In this document: piece after piece, positions 26,319-34,433 of the stretch | Layout: each line of letters opens with the position of its first letter | Position numbering within the stretch: position 1 is the stretch's first letter | Source: Mesorhizobium sp. LNHC252B00 | GTDB taxonomy: Bacteria; Pseudomonadota; Alphaproteobacteria; Rhizobiales; Rhizobiaceae | Assembly (NCBI RefSeq): GCF_000502955.1 | Contig: NZ_AYWO01000001.1 | Location: 15,850 to 52,336, forward strand | Reading direction: 5' to 3' | Length of the DNA: 36,487 nucleotides | Translations under genes and position numbers: made by a program | The notes under the pieces: generated by a model | Told to the model about the DNA's origin: nothing | What the model saw: only the letters and a program-made list of their open reading frames with translations | The model's database searches: none

Positions 26319-27185
26319 ATGGACGAGAATTCTTCCGCCCGCCTCAAGCGCCGGCTGTTGGGCATCATCTATCGCATCGGCCTGTTCCTGGCGATGCTGA
26401 CCATCTGCTTGCCGGGCCTGTGGATCGTCCTCTCGTCGCTGCGGCCGGCGGTCGAGATCATGGCCAAGCCACCGGTGTGGATCCCGCAGGAGATTTCGTT
26501 CGACGCCTACATCGCGATGTTCTCCGGCATCGGCAAGGGCGGCATCCCGGTGATCGAATATTTCCGCAACTCGCTGATCATCTCGGTGACCTCGACGGTC
26601 ATTGCAGTGGCCATCGGCATGGCCGGTGGCTATGCCTTCGCGCGCTATCGCTTCCACGGCAAGTCCAGCGTGTTCCTCGGCCTGATGCTGACGCGCACGG
26701 TGCCGGGCATCGCGCTGTCGCTACCGCTGTTCTTCCTCTATGTGCGGCTTGGCATCATCGACACGCATTTCGGGCTGATCCTCGCCTATGTCGCGCTCAA
26801 CGTGCCGTTCACCATCTGGCTGATCGACGGCTTCTTCCGCCAGGTGCCGAAGGACCTCGCGGAAGCAGCGCAGATCGATGGCTGCACGCGCTGGCAGGCT
26901 TTCTGGCAGGTCGAGTTCCCGCTCGCCGGGCCGGGCATCGCGTCGGCCGCGATCTTCGCCTTCCTGACCTGCTGGAACGAATTCGCACTGGCCTCGCAAC
27001 TGACACGCTCGGTGAGCGCCAAGACCCTGCCGGTCGGCCTGCTCGACTACACCGCCGAGTTCACCATCGACTGGCGCGGCATGTGCGCGCTGGCCGTGGT
27101 GATGATCATTCCGGCGCTCACCCTCACCTACATCGTCCAGAAACACCTTGTCGGCGGCCTGACCTCCGGCGCGGTGAAAGGCTGA
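26319..27185 (+). CDS. Sugar ABC transporter permease (MalG type)
   Basis: A 288-residue partner permease. Hydrophobic segments start at about 20-42 (GLFLAMLTICLPGLWIVLSS) and continue through six in total. The EAA loop reads EAAQIDGCTRWQAFWQVEFP. The ATG at 26319 starts 2 nt after the previous stop; GTGs at 26310 and 26313 are alternative starts that overlap the first permease. Co-translation is likely. Confidence 0.92.
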   Translation: MDENSSARLKRRLLGIIYRIGLFLAMLTICLPGLWIVLSSLRPAVEIMAKPPVWIPQEISFDAYIAMFSGIGKGGIPVIEYFRNSLIISVTSTVIAVAIGMAGGYAFARYRFHGKSSVFLGLMLTRTVPGIALSLPLFFLYVRLGIIDTHFGLILAYVALNVPFTIWLIDGFFRQVPKDLAEAAQIDGCTRWQAFWQVEFPLAGPGIASAAIFAFLTCWNEFALASQLTRSVSAKTLPVGLLDYTAEFTIDWRGMCALAVVMIIPALTLTYIVQKHLVGGLTSGAVKG

Positions 27186-27189
27186 TCCA

Positions 27190-28287
27190 ATGGCAACCAT
27201 TACCCTCACCAAGCTGACCAAACGTTATGGCAATATCGGGATCGTGCACGGTATCGATCTCGACATCGCCGACCGCGAATTCATCGCGCTGGTTGGCCCG
27301 TCCGGCTGCGGCAAGTCGACGACGCTGCGCATGATCGCCGGGTTGGAGGAGATCAGCGCCGGTTCGATCGATATCGGTGGGCGGGTGGTAAACGACCTGC
27401 CGCCGCGCTCGCGCAACATCTCGATGGTGTTCCAGTCCTACGCGCTCTACCCGCACATGACGGTGCGCGAGAATCTCGGCTTCTCCCTGAAGATCGCCGG
27501 CGCCGCCAAGGAAGACATGGAGCGCCGCGTCGCCGAAGCTTCGACCATCCTCGGCCTCGACGCGCTGCTCGATCGCCGCCCTTCGCAACTGTCCGGCGGC
27601 CAGCGCCAGCGCGTCGCCATGGGCCGCGCCATCGTGCGCGACCCCGATGTGTTCCTGTTCGATGAGCCGCTTTCCAATCTCGATGCCAAATTGCGCACGC
27701 AGATGCGCACCGAGATCAAGAAGCTGCATGCCAAGGTGCAGTCGACGGTGATCTACGTCACACATGACCAGGTCGAGGCGATGACGCTTGCCGACCGCAT
27801 CGTCATCATGCGCGACGGTCACATCGAACAGGTCGGCACGCCCGACGAAGTCTTCCGGCGGCCGGCGACGCGCTTCGTCGCGGGCTTCATCGGCTCCCCG
27901 CCGATGAATTTGCACGAAGCGACAGTCGATGACGGCAAGCTGGTCTTCGCCAGCGGCGAAAAGCTGCCGCTGCCCGGCCAGTTCAAGGCCAATGTCGCGA
28001 CCGGCGATAGAGTGGTGTTCGGACTGAGGCCGGATGACATCTACCCAACCGGCCATGGCATCAGCTCCGGCGCTGCGGCCGAGGTCCACCAGATCGAACT
28101 GCCGATCACGGTCACCGAACCGCTCGGCAACGAGACGCTGGTGTTCGTCGAATTCAACCGCCAAGACTGGGTTTCGCGGATGCTGAATCCGAGGCCGCTG
28201 CGGCCGGGGGAGCGGGTCGCCATGAGCCTCGACATGTCGCAGGCGCATCTGTTTGCCACCGAGACCGGAAAGACGCTGCGGAGCTGA
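27190..28287 (+). CDS. Sugar ABC transporter ATP-binding protein (MalK/UgpC type)
   Basis: A 365-residue ATPase completing the importer. Walker A GPSGCGKST (about 36-44), Q-loop VFQSYALYPHM, signature [14 protein letters not shown], Walker B VFLFDEPLSNLD and H-loop THD are all intact. The C-terminal TOBE domain starts near residue 235. It follows the second permease by 4 nt and precedes the enolase-superfamily gene by 5 nt, showing that import and catabolism are expressed together. Confidence 0.95.
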   Translation: MATITLTKLTKRYGNIGIVHGIDLDIADREFIALVGPSGCGKSTTLRMIAGLEEISAGSIDIGGRVVNDLPPRSRNISMVFQSYALYPHMTVRENLGFSLKIAGAAKEDMERRVAEASTILGLDALLDRRPSQLSGGQRQRVAMGRAIVRDPDVFLFDEPLSNLDAKLRTQMRTEIKKLHAKVQSTVIYVTHDQVEAMTLADRIVIMRDGHIEQVGTPDEVFRRPATRFVAGFIGSPPMNLHEATVDDGKLVFASGEKLPLPGQFKANVATGDRVVFGLRPDDIYPTGHGISSGAAAEVHQIELPITVTEPLGNETLVFVEFNRQDWVSRMLNPRPLRPGERVAMSLDMSQAHLFATETGKTLRS

Positions 28288-28292
28288 TCGGC

Positions 28293-29405
28293 ATGGCCAA
28301 AATCGAGAAAGTCGACCTTTGCATGGTGGACCTTGTGCCCAAGGTCAAGCGCACCGACGCGATCCAGAGCTTCGTCAGCCAGGAAACGCCGATCGTCACC
28401 ATCACGGATTCCGACGGCGCGGTCGGTACCGGTTACAGCTACACGATCGGCACCGGCGGCTCGTCGGTGATGCGGCTCCTCTCCGACCATCTGGTGCCGC
28501 GCCTGATCGGCCGCGACCCCGAAATGATCGAGGCGATCTGGCACGATCTCGAATTCGCCACGCATGCCACGACGATCGGCGCGATCACCGCAATCGCGAT
28601 CGCGGCGATCGATACCGCTCTGTGGGATCTGCGAGCGAAGAAGCAGGGCCTGCCGCTGTGGAAACTGGCCGGCGGTGCCAAGGACCGCTGCCCGCTCTAC
28701 ACGACCGAAGGCGGGTGGCTGCATATCGAGACGCAGGCACTGGTCGACGACGCGCTGGCCGCCAAGGCCAAGGGATTTCGCGGCTCAAAAGTGAAGATCG
28801 GCAGGCCGCACGGTTCGGAGGATCTTGCCCGCCTGTCGGCGGTGCGCAAGGCGGTCGGCGATGGCTACGAGCTCATGACCGACGCCAATCAGGGTTTCTC
28901 GATCGACGAGGCGATCCGGCGCGCGGCGAGGCTGCGCGAACTCGACCTCGCCTGGATCGAGGAGCCGCTGCCGGCCGACGACATCGATGGGCATGTGCGG
29001 CTGTCGAACTCGACGCCGACGCCGATCGCCATCGGCGAGTCGCTTTACTCCATCCGCCATTTCCGCGAATACATGCAGAAAGGCGCCTGCTCGATCGTGC
29101 AGGTCGATGTCGGCCGCATCGGCGGCATCACGCCCTGGCTCAAGATTGCCCATGCGGCGGAGGCCTTCGACATTCCGGTCTGTCCGCATTTCCTGATGGA
29201 ACTGCATGTCAGCCTGACCTGCGCTGTTCAGAACGGCAGATATGTCGAGTACATTCCGCAACTCGACCAATTGACCGGCAAGCGCATACGCATCGAAGAT
29301 GGCCAGGCGCTGGCGCCGGACGAACCGGGCATCGGCATCGACTGGGACTGGGACGCGGTCAAGGCCATGAGCATCGCCGAATTCACCACGGCGATCACGA
29401 AATAG
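28293..29405 (+). CDS. Enolase-superfamily sugar-acid dehydratase (mandelate racemase group)
   Basis: A 370-residue enzyme with an N-terminal capping domain and a C-terminal barrel. Catalytic residues are complete for the mandelate racemase subgroup: Lys166 and Lys168 (SKVKIG), metal ligands Asp197 (MTDAN), Glu223 (WIEEP) and Glu249 (IGES), and the Asp272-His299 dyad (VDVGRIGG, VCPHF). Most such enzymes beside sugar transporters dehydrate an aldonate to a 2-keto-3-deoxy acid. Together with the mutarotase, dehydrogenase and lactonase here, a role as fuconate or rhamnonate-type dehydratase is reasonable, but the specific acid is not determined. GGAG precedes the ATG. Confidence 0.9.
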   Translation: MAKIEKVDLCMVDLVPKVKRTDAIQSFVSQETPIVTITDSDGAVGTGYSYTIGTGGSSVMRLLSDHLVPRLIGRDPEMIEAIWHDLEFATHATTIGAITAIAIAAIDTALWDLRAKKQGLPLWKLAGGAKDRCPLYTTEGGWLHIETQALVDDALAAKAKGFRGSKVKIGRPHGSEDLARLSAVRKAVGDGYELMTDANQGFSIDEAIRRAARLRELDLAWIEEPLPADDIDGHVRLSNSTPTPIAIGESLYSIRHFREYMQKGACSIVQVDVGRIGGITPWLKIAHAAEAFDIPVCPHFLMELHVSLTCAVQNGRYVEYIPQLDQLTGKRIRIEDGQALAPDEPGIGIDWDWDAVKAMSIAEFTTAITK

Positions 29406-29414
29406 GAGACGGGC

Positions 29415-29744
29415 ATGCAGCGGATGGGGATGGTTCTGGGGCTGAAGCCGGAAAAAGTCGAGGAGTATGTCCGCCTGCACGCCGCCGTCTGGCCCGACGT
29501 GCTGACCATGATCTCGGCCTGCAACATCAAGAACTATTCGATCTACCTGAAGCGGCCGGAGAACCTGCTGTTCAGCACCTTCGAGTACCATGGCACCGAC
29601 TACGAAGCCGACATGGCCAAGATGGCTGCCGACCCCAGGACACAGGAATGGTGGGCGGTCTGCATGCCTTGCCAGGAACCGCTGGCGACGCGCAGGGAAG
29701 GCGAATGGTGGGCTGATATGGACGAGGTCTTCCATCATGACTGA
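29415..29744 (+). CDS. RhaM-family sugar mutarotase
   Basis: A 109-residue protein of the L-rhamnose mutarotase family, which interconverts anomers of 6-deoxysugars before oxidation. Residues known from the E. coli enzyme line up without gaps: Tyr18, His22 (EYVRLHAAVWP) and Tyr41 (KNYSIYL). The WW pair (EWWAV) also falls in the expected region. GGAGA precedes the ATG. The last 8 bp overlap the dehydrogenase gene. The family match points to a rhamnose- or fucose-like substrate for the whole operon, although related mutarotases accept other sugars. Confidence 0.88.
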   Translation: MQRMGMVLGLKPEKVEEYVRLHAAVWPDVLTMISACNIKNYSIYLKRPENLLFSTFEYHGTDYEADMAKMAADPRTQEWWAVCMPCQEPLATRREGEWWADMDEVFHHD

Positions 29745-30813
29745 AAGCGGTTTCGACCCTGCCTTGCTCGTACAGTCATGGCCCAAACCCTCCAAGCCCC
29801 GGCCGATCGTCACCTTCGGCGCCGGCTCGATTGTCGGGGACGCGCATTTCCCGGCCTACCGGAAGGCCGGCTTTCCCGTCGCTGGGCTCTATGATCCCGA
29901 TCACACCAAAGCGGAAAAGCTTGCTAGCCAATGGGGCGTGACGGCCTTTCGCACACTTGAGGAAGCGGCCGCCGTCGAGGGTGCGATCTTTGACCTCGCG
30001 ACGCCGCCCACCCGCCATGCCGATGTGCTGAAAGCATTACCTGACGGCGCCGTGGCGCTGATCCAGAAGCCGATGGGCGGCCACCTTGCCGAGGCAACCG
30101 AAATCCTCGAGATCTGCCGTTCCAAGAAGCTGCAGGCCGCAGTGAATTTCCAGGGGCGCTTCGCACCGATGATGCTGGCGCTGAAGGATGCCATCGCCAA
30201 GGGCTGGCTCGGCGAGATCGTCGACTTCGATGCCTGGCTGGCGTTGGCGACACCGTGGGAGCTGTGGGAGTTCCTGCTCAAGGCACCGCGCGTCGAGATC
30301 GCCATGCACTCGATCCACTATCTCGACCTGATCCGGCAGCTGCTTGGCGACCCGCGCGGCGTGCACGCCAAGACGCTCGGCCACCCCAACCATAGGGTGG
30401 CGCAGACACGCACCAGCGCCATTCTCGACTATGGCGACACCGTGCGCTGCGCGCTGTCGATCAACCACGATCACAAGTTCGGTCGCCGGCACCAAGCCTC
30501 CGAGTTCCGCATCTGCGGCACCGAGGGCGCGGCCTATCTCAAGCTTGGCCTCAACCTCGACTATCCGCGCGGCGAAGCGGAGGTGCTGGAGATCTACCCA
30601 AAAGGCGGAACGGATTGGGTCGCGGTGCCATTGGCCGGAGCATGGTTCCCCGACGCCTTCGTCGGCCGCATGGCCAATGTCCAGCGTTTTGCTGCCGGAG
30701 AAGATGTTCTGCTGATCAGTCCGGTAGAGGACGCATGGAGCACGATGGCGCTGGTCGAGGCCGCGTATCAGTCGAGCGCGGCACCGGCGACGCCGATCGC
30801 GGAAAGGCCCTGA
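29737..30813 (+). CDS. Gfo/Idh/MocA-family oxidoreductase
   Basis: A 358-residue putative sugar dehydrogenase. The Rossmann motif reads [17 protein letters not shown] (about 25-41). The family EKP motif appears as LIQKPMGG, so the usual Glu is Gln110 while Lys111 and Pro112 are kept. [19 protein letters not shown] is the substrate-side helix. It is expected to oxidise a sugar to its lactone with NAD(P). The ATG at 29737 overlaps the mutarotase 3' end, and its stop shares a base with the next start (TGATG), so three genes are translationally coupled. The Glu-to-Gln change is unusual and may alter active-site charge. Confidence 0.88.
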   Translation: MTESGFDPALLVQSWPKPSKPRPIVTFGAGSIVGDAHFPAYRKAGFPVAGLYDPDHTKAEKLASQWGVTAFRTLEEAAAVEGAIFDLATPPTRHADVLKALPDGAVALIQKPMGGHLAEATEILEICRSKKLQAAVNFQGRFAPMMLALKDAIAKGWLGEIVDFDAWLALATPWELWEFLLKAPRVEIAMHSIHYLDLIRQLLGDPRGVHAKTLGHPNHRVAQTRTSAILDYGDTVRCALSINHDHKFGRRHQASEFRICGTEGAAYLKLGLNLDYPRGEAEVLEIYPKGGTDWVAVPLAGAWFPDAFVGRMANVQRFAAGEDVLLISPVEDAWSTMALVEAAYQSSAAPATPIAERP

Positions 30814-31265
30814 TGGAACAGATCCAGTATTTCGAGGACTATGAGATCGGCTCGTCCCGCCTTACCAGCGGCCGCACCATCACCGAGACGGACTTTGTCG
30901 TGCATGCCGGCCACACCGGCGATTTCTTCCCGCACCATATGGACGCGGAGTTCATGAAGACGACGCCGTTCGGCCAGCGGATCGCCCACGGCACGCTGGT
31001 GTTCTCGGTCGGTATCGGGCTGACGGCAACCATCGTCAACCCTGTCGCCTTTTCCTACGGCTATGACCGGCTGCGCTTCATCAAGCCGGTGTTCATCGGC
31101 GACACGATCCGCACGCGCACCACCATCGCGGCCAAGGAAGGCGATCCCAAGCGGCCAGGTTCAGGACGGGTGATCGAGCGCTGCGAGGTGATCAATCAGC
31201 GCGGCGAAGTGGTGCTCGCGGCCGACCACATCTACATCGTCGAACGCAGGCCCGCGCAGGGCTGA
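30813..31265 (+). CDS. MaoC-family (R)-specific dehydratase/hydratase
   Basis: A 150-residue hot-dog-fold hydratase with the intact dyad Asp37-x4-His42 in [28 protein letters not shown] and [19 protein letters not shown] follow, closely matching the degenerate paralogue at 19220. It would hydrate or dehydrate an enoyl-CoA thioester. Its position as last gene of a sugar-oxidation operon is unexpected. It most likely works with the CoA-transferase and the first MaoC encoded at the other end of the module. Confidence 0.9.
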   Translation: MEQIQYFEDYEIGSSRLTSGRTITETDFVVHAGHTGDFFPHHMDAEFMKTTPFGQRIAHGTLVFSVGIGLTATIVNPVAFSYGYDRLRFIKPVFIGDTIRTRTTIAAKEGDPKRPGSGRVIERCEVINQRGEVVLAADHIYIVERRPAQG

Positions 31266-31327
31266 GACTCACCGCTGTCTATGAGACCGTGGCCCAACCG
31301 GCATAAGAATCCGAGCGACGCCTCAAA

Positions 31328-31612
31328 CTAGGATTTTCGCGACAGGCCATCTTCCCTGATCGCGCTGACCAGCGTCTCGCTTCCTTCGCGAAGATGCTGC
31401 CTCAGGATGACTATGGCTTTCTCGCCATTGCGTCGCCGGCAGGCAGCCAGCAAGTCGCGGTGCTCCGTCTGCGAGCGGTTGCGATAGTCCAGGTTCGACA
31501 GCAGGATGCGAACGTAGCGATCGGCCGCATTGTGGTGCGCCTCGATCAGGCCGAGCAGTCGATGGTTGCCGCAGGCATCGTAGAGGCGTGGCTCGTCCAG
31601 CCCTCCGGGCAT
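31328..31612 (-). pseudogene. GntR/FCD-family regulator, C-terminal remnant
   Basis: The frame holds about 94 codons corresponding only to the second half of an FCD effector domain. Recognisable parts are LYDACGNHRLLGLIEAHHNA, TEHRDLLAACRRRNGEKAI and VILRQHLREGSETLV. The DNA-binding domain and the first part of FCD, roughly 130 or more residues, are missing. The similarity begins within a few codons of the nucleotidyltransferase stop (31613), where a different gene takes over. It is best explained as a regulator cut by insertion or deletion. It may once have controlled the aldolase-peptide transporter operon at 34434-36487 or the MaoC operon. Confidence 0.75.
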
Positions 31613-32194
31613 TCAGCCAGTCTGCGGCAGGTCGAGCGCGGAGCGCACCCGGCCGAGACCACGCTTGTAGAGCATCGCGCCTTGGGCAGGGGCGAGCAGA
31701 TCGTCATGCGGCGTGAAGTCCACGATGCGCTTGTTGAAGGCGACCTCCCCGCACCCGGGAGCCAGGCAGTCGAGTTTTCCTTTCGGACATGAACTGAACT
31801 TGCAGAGCCGGCCCAGGTAATTGTCGCTGCCGGGTTCGATCAGAAAAACATCCAACTGGTGATCGGCAACGCTGATCCCTGTTCCCTTCTCAAAGGCCTC
31901 GCGCAGGGCAAGCGCGGCGGCGCGGCGCAGTTCGCCGAGGCGTTCCTGCGAGTCGAGCCAGAGTGCCAGATCGAGATCGCTGCATTCATGCCAGACCTCG
32001 ATCCGTTCGCGCCGGAATTCGCTGAAGCGCGGCACCTCTTTCCAAAGCGGCTTCGCGACGGAGCCGATAACGGCCACCGCCCCCACCTCGCGGAAGCGCG
32101 TCCAGGCATCGGTGACGACATCAGCCGCAGCGCGGAACTGCCGCTGGCGTTCCAGCATGTAGCGATTTTGCTCGTCAATCGCCGCGCGCCGCAT
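31613..32194 (-). CDS. Nucleotidyltransferase with Cys4 knuckle
   Basis: A 193-residue protein with a minimal polymerase-beta-type nucleotidyltransferase core: GSVA (44-47), Asp73 and Asp75 (SDLDLALWLD), and third carboxylate Asp115 (HQLDVFL). All catalytic carboxylates are present, so it should be active. After the core comes a putative zinc knuckle, Cys131-x4-Cys136-x6-Cys143-x4-Cys148. The substrate (a nucleotide, RNA or protein target) is unknown. No HEPN partner is adjacent. It starts 1 nt after the SWIM protein stop and is the last gene of a three-gene coupled set. It abuts the regulator remnant. Confidence 0.8.
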   Translation of the reverse strand: MRRAAIDEQNRYMLERQRQFRAAADVVTDAWTRFREVGAVAVIGSVAKPLWKEVPRFSEFRRERIEVWHECSDLDLALWLDSQERLGELRRAAALALREAFEKGTGISVADHQLDVFLIEPGSDNYLGRLCKFSSCPKGKLDCLAPGCGEVAFNKRIVDFTPHDDLLAPAQGAMLYKRGLGRVRSALDLPQTG

Positions 32195-32195
32195 G

Positions 32196-33878
32196 TCAGG
32201 CCAACAGTTTCATGAAATTGCGCTTGCGGCCGAAGCGGGCCTTTACATCCGCCAGATACGCGGCATGTTCGGACGCGCCGCGCAGACCGGCCATACGGCC
32301 GATCAGGGCTGCCGCTTCGGCATAGGCGCCGTTACCGCCAAACTGGGCCAGTTGGTTGACGCGTTCCGCATAAGTCTTCAATGCCTCGCGCGGATGAGTG
32401 GCTTCACTGACCTGCGCGAGCTTTTCCTTCAGCCCCTCGGAAGCGCCATGTGCGCGCGTATTCGCCCACGCCAAATCAAACTGCTTCTCCTCAATTAGGA
32501 TGCTGATAAGCAGATCGGCCGGATAATGCCAAGCGGACGGCTTCTCGCGCGCCAGTCTGGATTGGAGACGCTCGATCGCGCGATCGCGCGCCTCCTTGCC
32601 ACCCGACTTGCACAGCCATTGACACAGGTTCAGGCTCGGCGCCTTCTCGAATGCGCGCCACAGATGCGCTTCAGCGTCCGCATCGCGACCGGCTGCGGTC
32701 AGCAGGTCGACTGCAAAGAAAACGAGCTGCTCGTCAGGTCGGTCATCCTCGAACATCCACAGGCCATCCTCGGCCCAGCGCAAAGCCTCTTCCGCACGAC
32801 CTTGCGAGAGGCAGAATTTGGCGATTTGCAGATAGGCTTGCTGTGAGGACAGATGCTTGGCGCGAAGCGCAATGCGCGCCTCCACGTCGCCATCGCGTTC
32901 GGCAAAGAAGTCGAGGATTTCCTGGAGCCTGAAATGGTCCCCAGACAGTATGTGACCCGCCCGGTTCCTGCTGGCGGTCGCGGGCAGCTCATCCCAGGCC
33001 TCGGTGGCAAGGCGACGGTATTCAGCCAATCCTTCCTCGCCGAGGATGTCGCCATAGACCCCGGCCGCGCCAGCAAAGGTGTCGTAGTCACCGTTCATCT
33101 CGCGGGCGAAAAGGTCACGCGCCAGGGACAAGGGTTCGCAAGGCGCCTCCAAGGCAGCGTTGCAGTGAATTTCGCATGCCCGGTCGAGAAGTGGGGCGCA
33201 ATGGCCATCGGAATCGTCCACGCCCTCGATAGCAGCCTCGATCCGATCGATGGCTCGCATAGCGAGCCGCATGACGATGGCCGCATGCTTGCTCGAGACC
33301 GAGGCGATCACGTCGAGCGCCTCGTCCACGCCTTGGGCCCAGTTGGACGCCTCGCGGTAGTCCACGAAGCCATTCGTGGCGGTTGCGCCGTCAATCATCT
33401 TGCCCAGACGCGCCTCGAGAGTCCTCTCGTCACCATGTGTAGCGAGCGCGGCCATTTCGAGCTTACGCAACAGGATCGGGTCGCGCTCGGCAAAATCCAT
33501 GATCATCTCCACGAGCGTCGCGATGTCCTTGCTCTCCAGATGTTGGCGAATGCCCGCGAAGACGTCGAGGCTTTCCGCTTCAGCGTCGCTGACTACCGCA
33601 TTTGCCGCTAGCGCTGTTGCCACCAAATGCTTGCAATAGCCCCAATCCTCGAAGGCGCGGCAGGAACAGGTGCCGTCGACCGACTCTGCACGCCCCATCA
33701 GCTCAACGCGATAGTCCTCCGTGCCGGCAACCTGCGCCAGCACGCGCTTCGGCCCGACGGTCAGCAGTCGCACCAGCCCGTCACGCCAGTAGGCCTCGCC
33801 GCGCAAGTACACCTTGCTGCCGACAAGGTCGTGCAGGGCATCGACATCGAAACGGGGACGACTGTTCTTGCGGTTCAT
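32196..33878 (-). CDS. SWIM zinc-finger protein with helical repeat region
   Basis: A 560-residue protein. The N-terminal SWIM zinc finger has Cys71-x-Cys73-x8-Cys82-x-His84 (CSCRAFEDWGYCKH), a fold used to bind DNA or proteins. The rest (about 110-560) is alpha-helical with TPR-like pairs such as KFCLSQGRAEEALRWAEDGL and AVDLLTAAGRDADAEAHLWR. It resembles uncharacterised SWIM/DUF6880-type proteins. The stop of the preceding gene overlaps its ATG (ATGA). A scaffold or regulatory role within the cassette is plausible but not shown. Confidence 0.85.
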   Translation of the reverse strand: MNRKNSRPRFDVDALHDLVGSKVYLRGEAYWRDGLVRLLTVGPKRVLAQVAGTEDYRVELMGRAESVDGTCSCRAFEDWGYCKHLVATALAANAVVSDAEAESLDVFAGIRQHLESKDIATLVEMIMDFAERDPILLRKLEMAALATHGDERTLEARLGKMIDGATATNGFVDYREASNWAQGVDEALDVIASVSSKHAAIVMRLAMRAIDRIEAAIEGVDDSDGHCAPLLDRACEIHCNAALEAPCEPLSLARDLFAREMNGDYDTFAGAAGVYGDILGEEGLAEYRRLATEAWDELPATASRNRAGHILSGDHFRLQEILDFFAERDGDVEARIALRAKHLSSQQAYLQIAKFCLSQGRAEEALRWAEDGLWMFEDDRPDEQLVFFAVDLLTAAGRDADAEAHLWRAFEKAPSLNLCQWLCKSGGKEARDRAIERLQSRLAREKPSAWHYPADLLISILIEEKQFDLAWANTRAHGASEGLKEKLAQVSEATHPREALKTYAERVNQLAQFGGNGAYAEAAALIGRMAGLRGASEHAAYLADVKARFGRKRNFMKLLA

Positions 33879-34249
33879 AGTGGCGGCTGAAGCCTCGAGT
33901 CAGCCGAGATGAGACGCAGGGCCTCGTCCAACGTAACGGTCGAATGCAGCCGCCACCATGTTCCGGTGTGCCTGTGCCACATGAGGTCGAACCGGGTCTC
34001 GGCGAGATGCTCCTCCACATGGTCGAGCCGGGCGAAGGGAGCGTTGAATTCTTCACCGTCATCCGAACGGTAGCGCGCGGAGAAACCGTATTTGCTTCCT
34101 CGCCACTTGCCGAAAATGTCTAACGGATGGTCGAGCCGATTCGGCTGGCCGTGGATTAACCGTGGCTTCAGAACATCGGCGATGAAACGCTCGCAGTCGG
34201 CGGCGATGGCCAGCTTCTCGTCGGCCGAAAGTTTCTTGACCCACACCAT
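33875..34249 (-). CDS. Uncharacterised 124-residue protein, possibly DUF3024-like
   Basis: A 124-residue soluble protein and the first gene of the cassette. The central part (FSARYRSDDGEEFNAPFARL) and the C-terminal part (FDLMWHRHTGTWWRLHSTV, then TLDEALRLISAD) resemble the layout of DUF3024 proteins, which have unknown function. The match is from memory and weak. The ATG at 34249 has only a modest GGGA upstream. It overlaps the SWIM gene by 4 bp, so the two are translationally coupled. Confidence 0.7.
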   Translation of the reverse strand: MVWVKKLSADEKLAIAADCERFIADVLKPRLIHGQPNRLDHPLDIFGKWRGSKYGFSARYRSDDGEEFNAPFARLDHVEEHLAETRFDLMWHRHTGTWWRLHSTVTLDEALRLISADSRLQPPL

Positions 34250-34315
34250 CGCGTTCCCGCTATCGCCGCCAAGAGCGCTGTGGTGCTGCCCTCAGCCATG
34301 CGGCTATCGCCGTTT

Positions 34316-34343
34316 ATGATAATCGACCGATCCGGTGAGGCAA
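34316..34343 (-). promoter_or_regulatory. Candidate promoter of the three-gene cassette
   Basis: On the minus strand TTGCCT (34343-34338) and TATCAT (34321-34316) are 16 nt apart and 67 nt upstream of the first cassette ATG. They lie in the 184-nt gap after the NAL-like aldolase gene. The match to a housekeeping promoter is moderate and is judged by eye only. Confidence 0.3.
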
Positions 34344-34433
34344 TCCTTTTGAGGCAAGATGCCTCCGAATTTGCGGGAACTGCCCGATGGTCTCTTCGCA
34401 TTCGGCGGCTGCGTATCTTTCAGCCAACTCCTC

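Noticed and set aside
28253..29716. 487-codon plus-strand frame across the dehydratase and mutarotase genes
   Set aside because: Arg/Gly-rich translation without motifs, typical of the third-position GC shadow; the real genes in the other frames have complete catalytic residues.
34316..34433. In-frame continuation after the NAL-like aldolase stop reading EELAERYAAAECEE
   Set aside because: It recalls a GntR helix-turn-helix and could be the lost front of the truncated regulator, but the spacing of the helices is wrong and there is no start codon. Too weak to claim.
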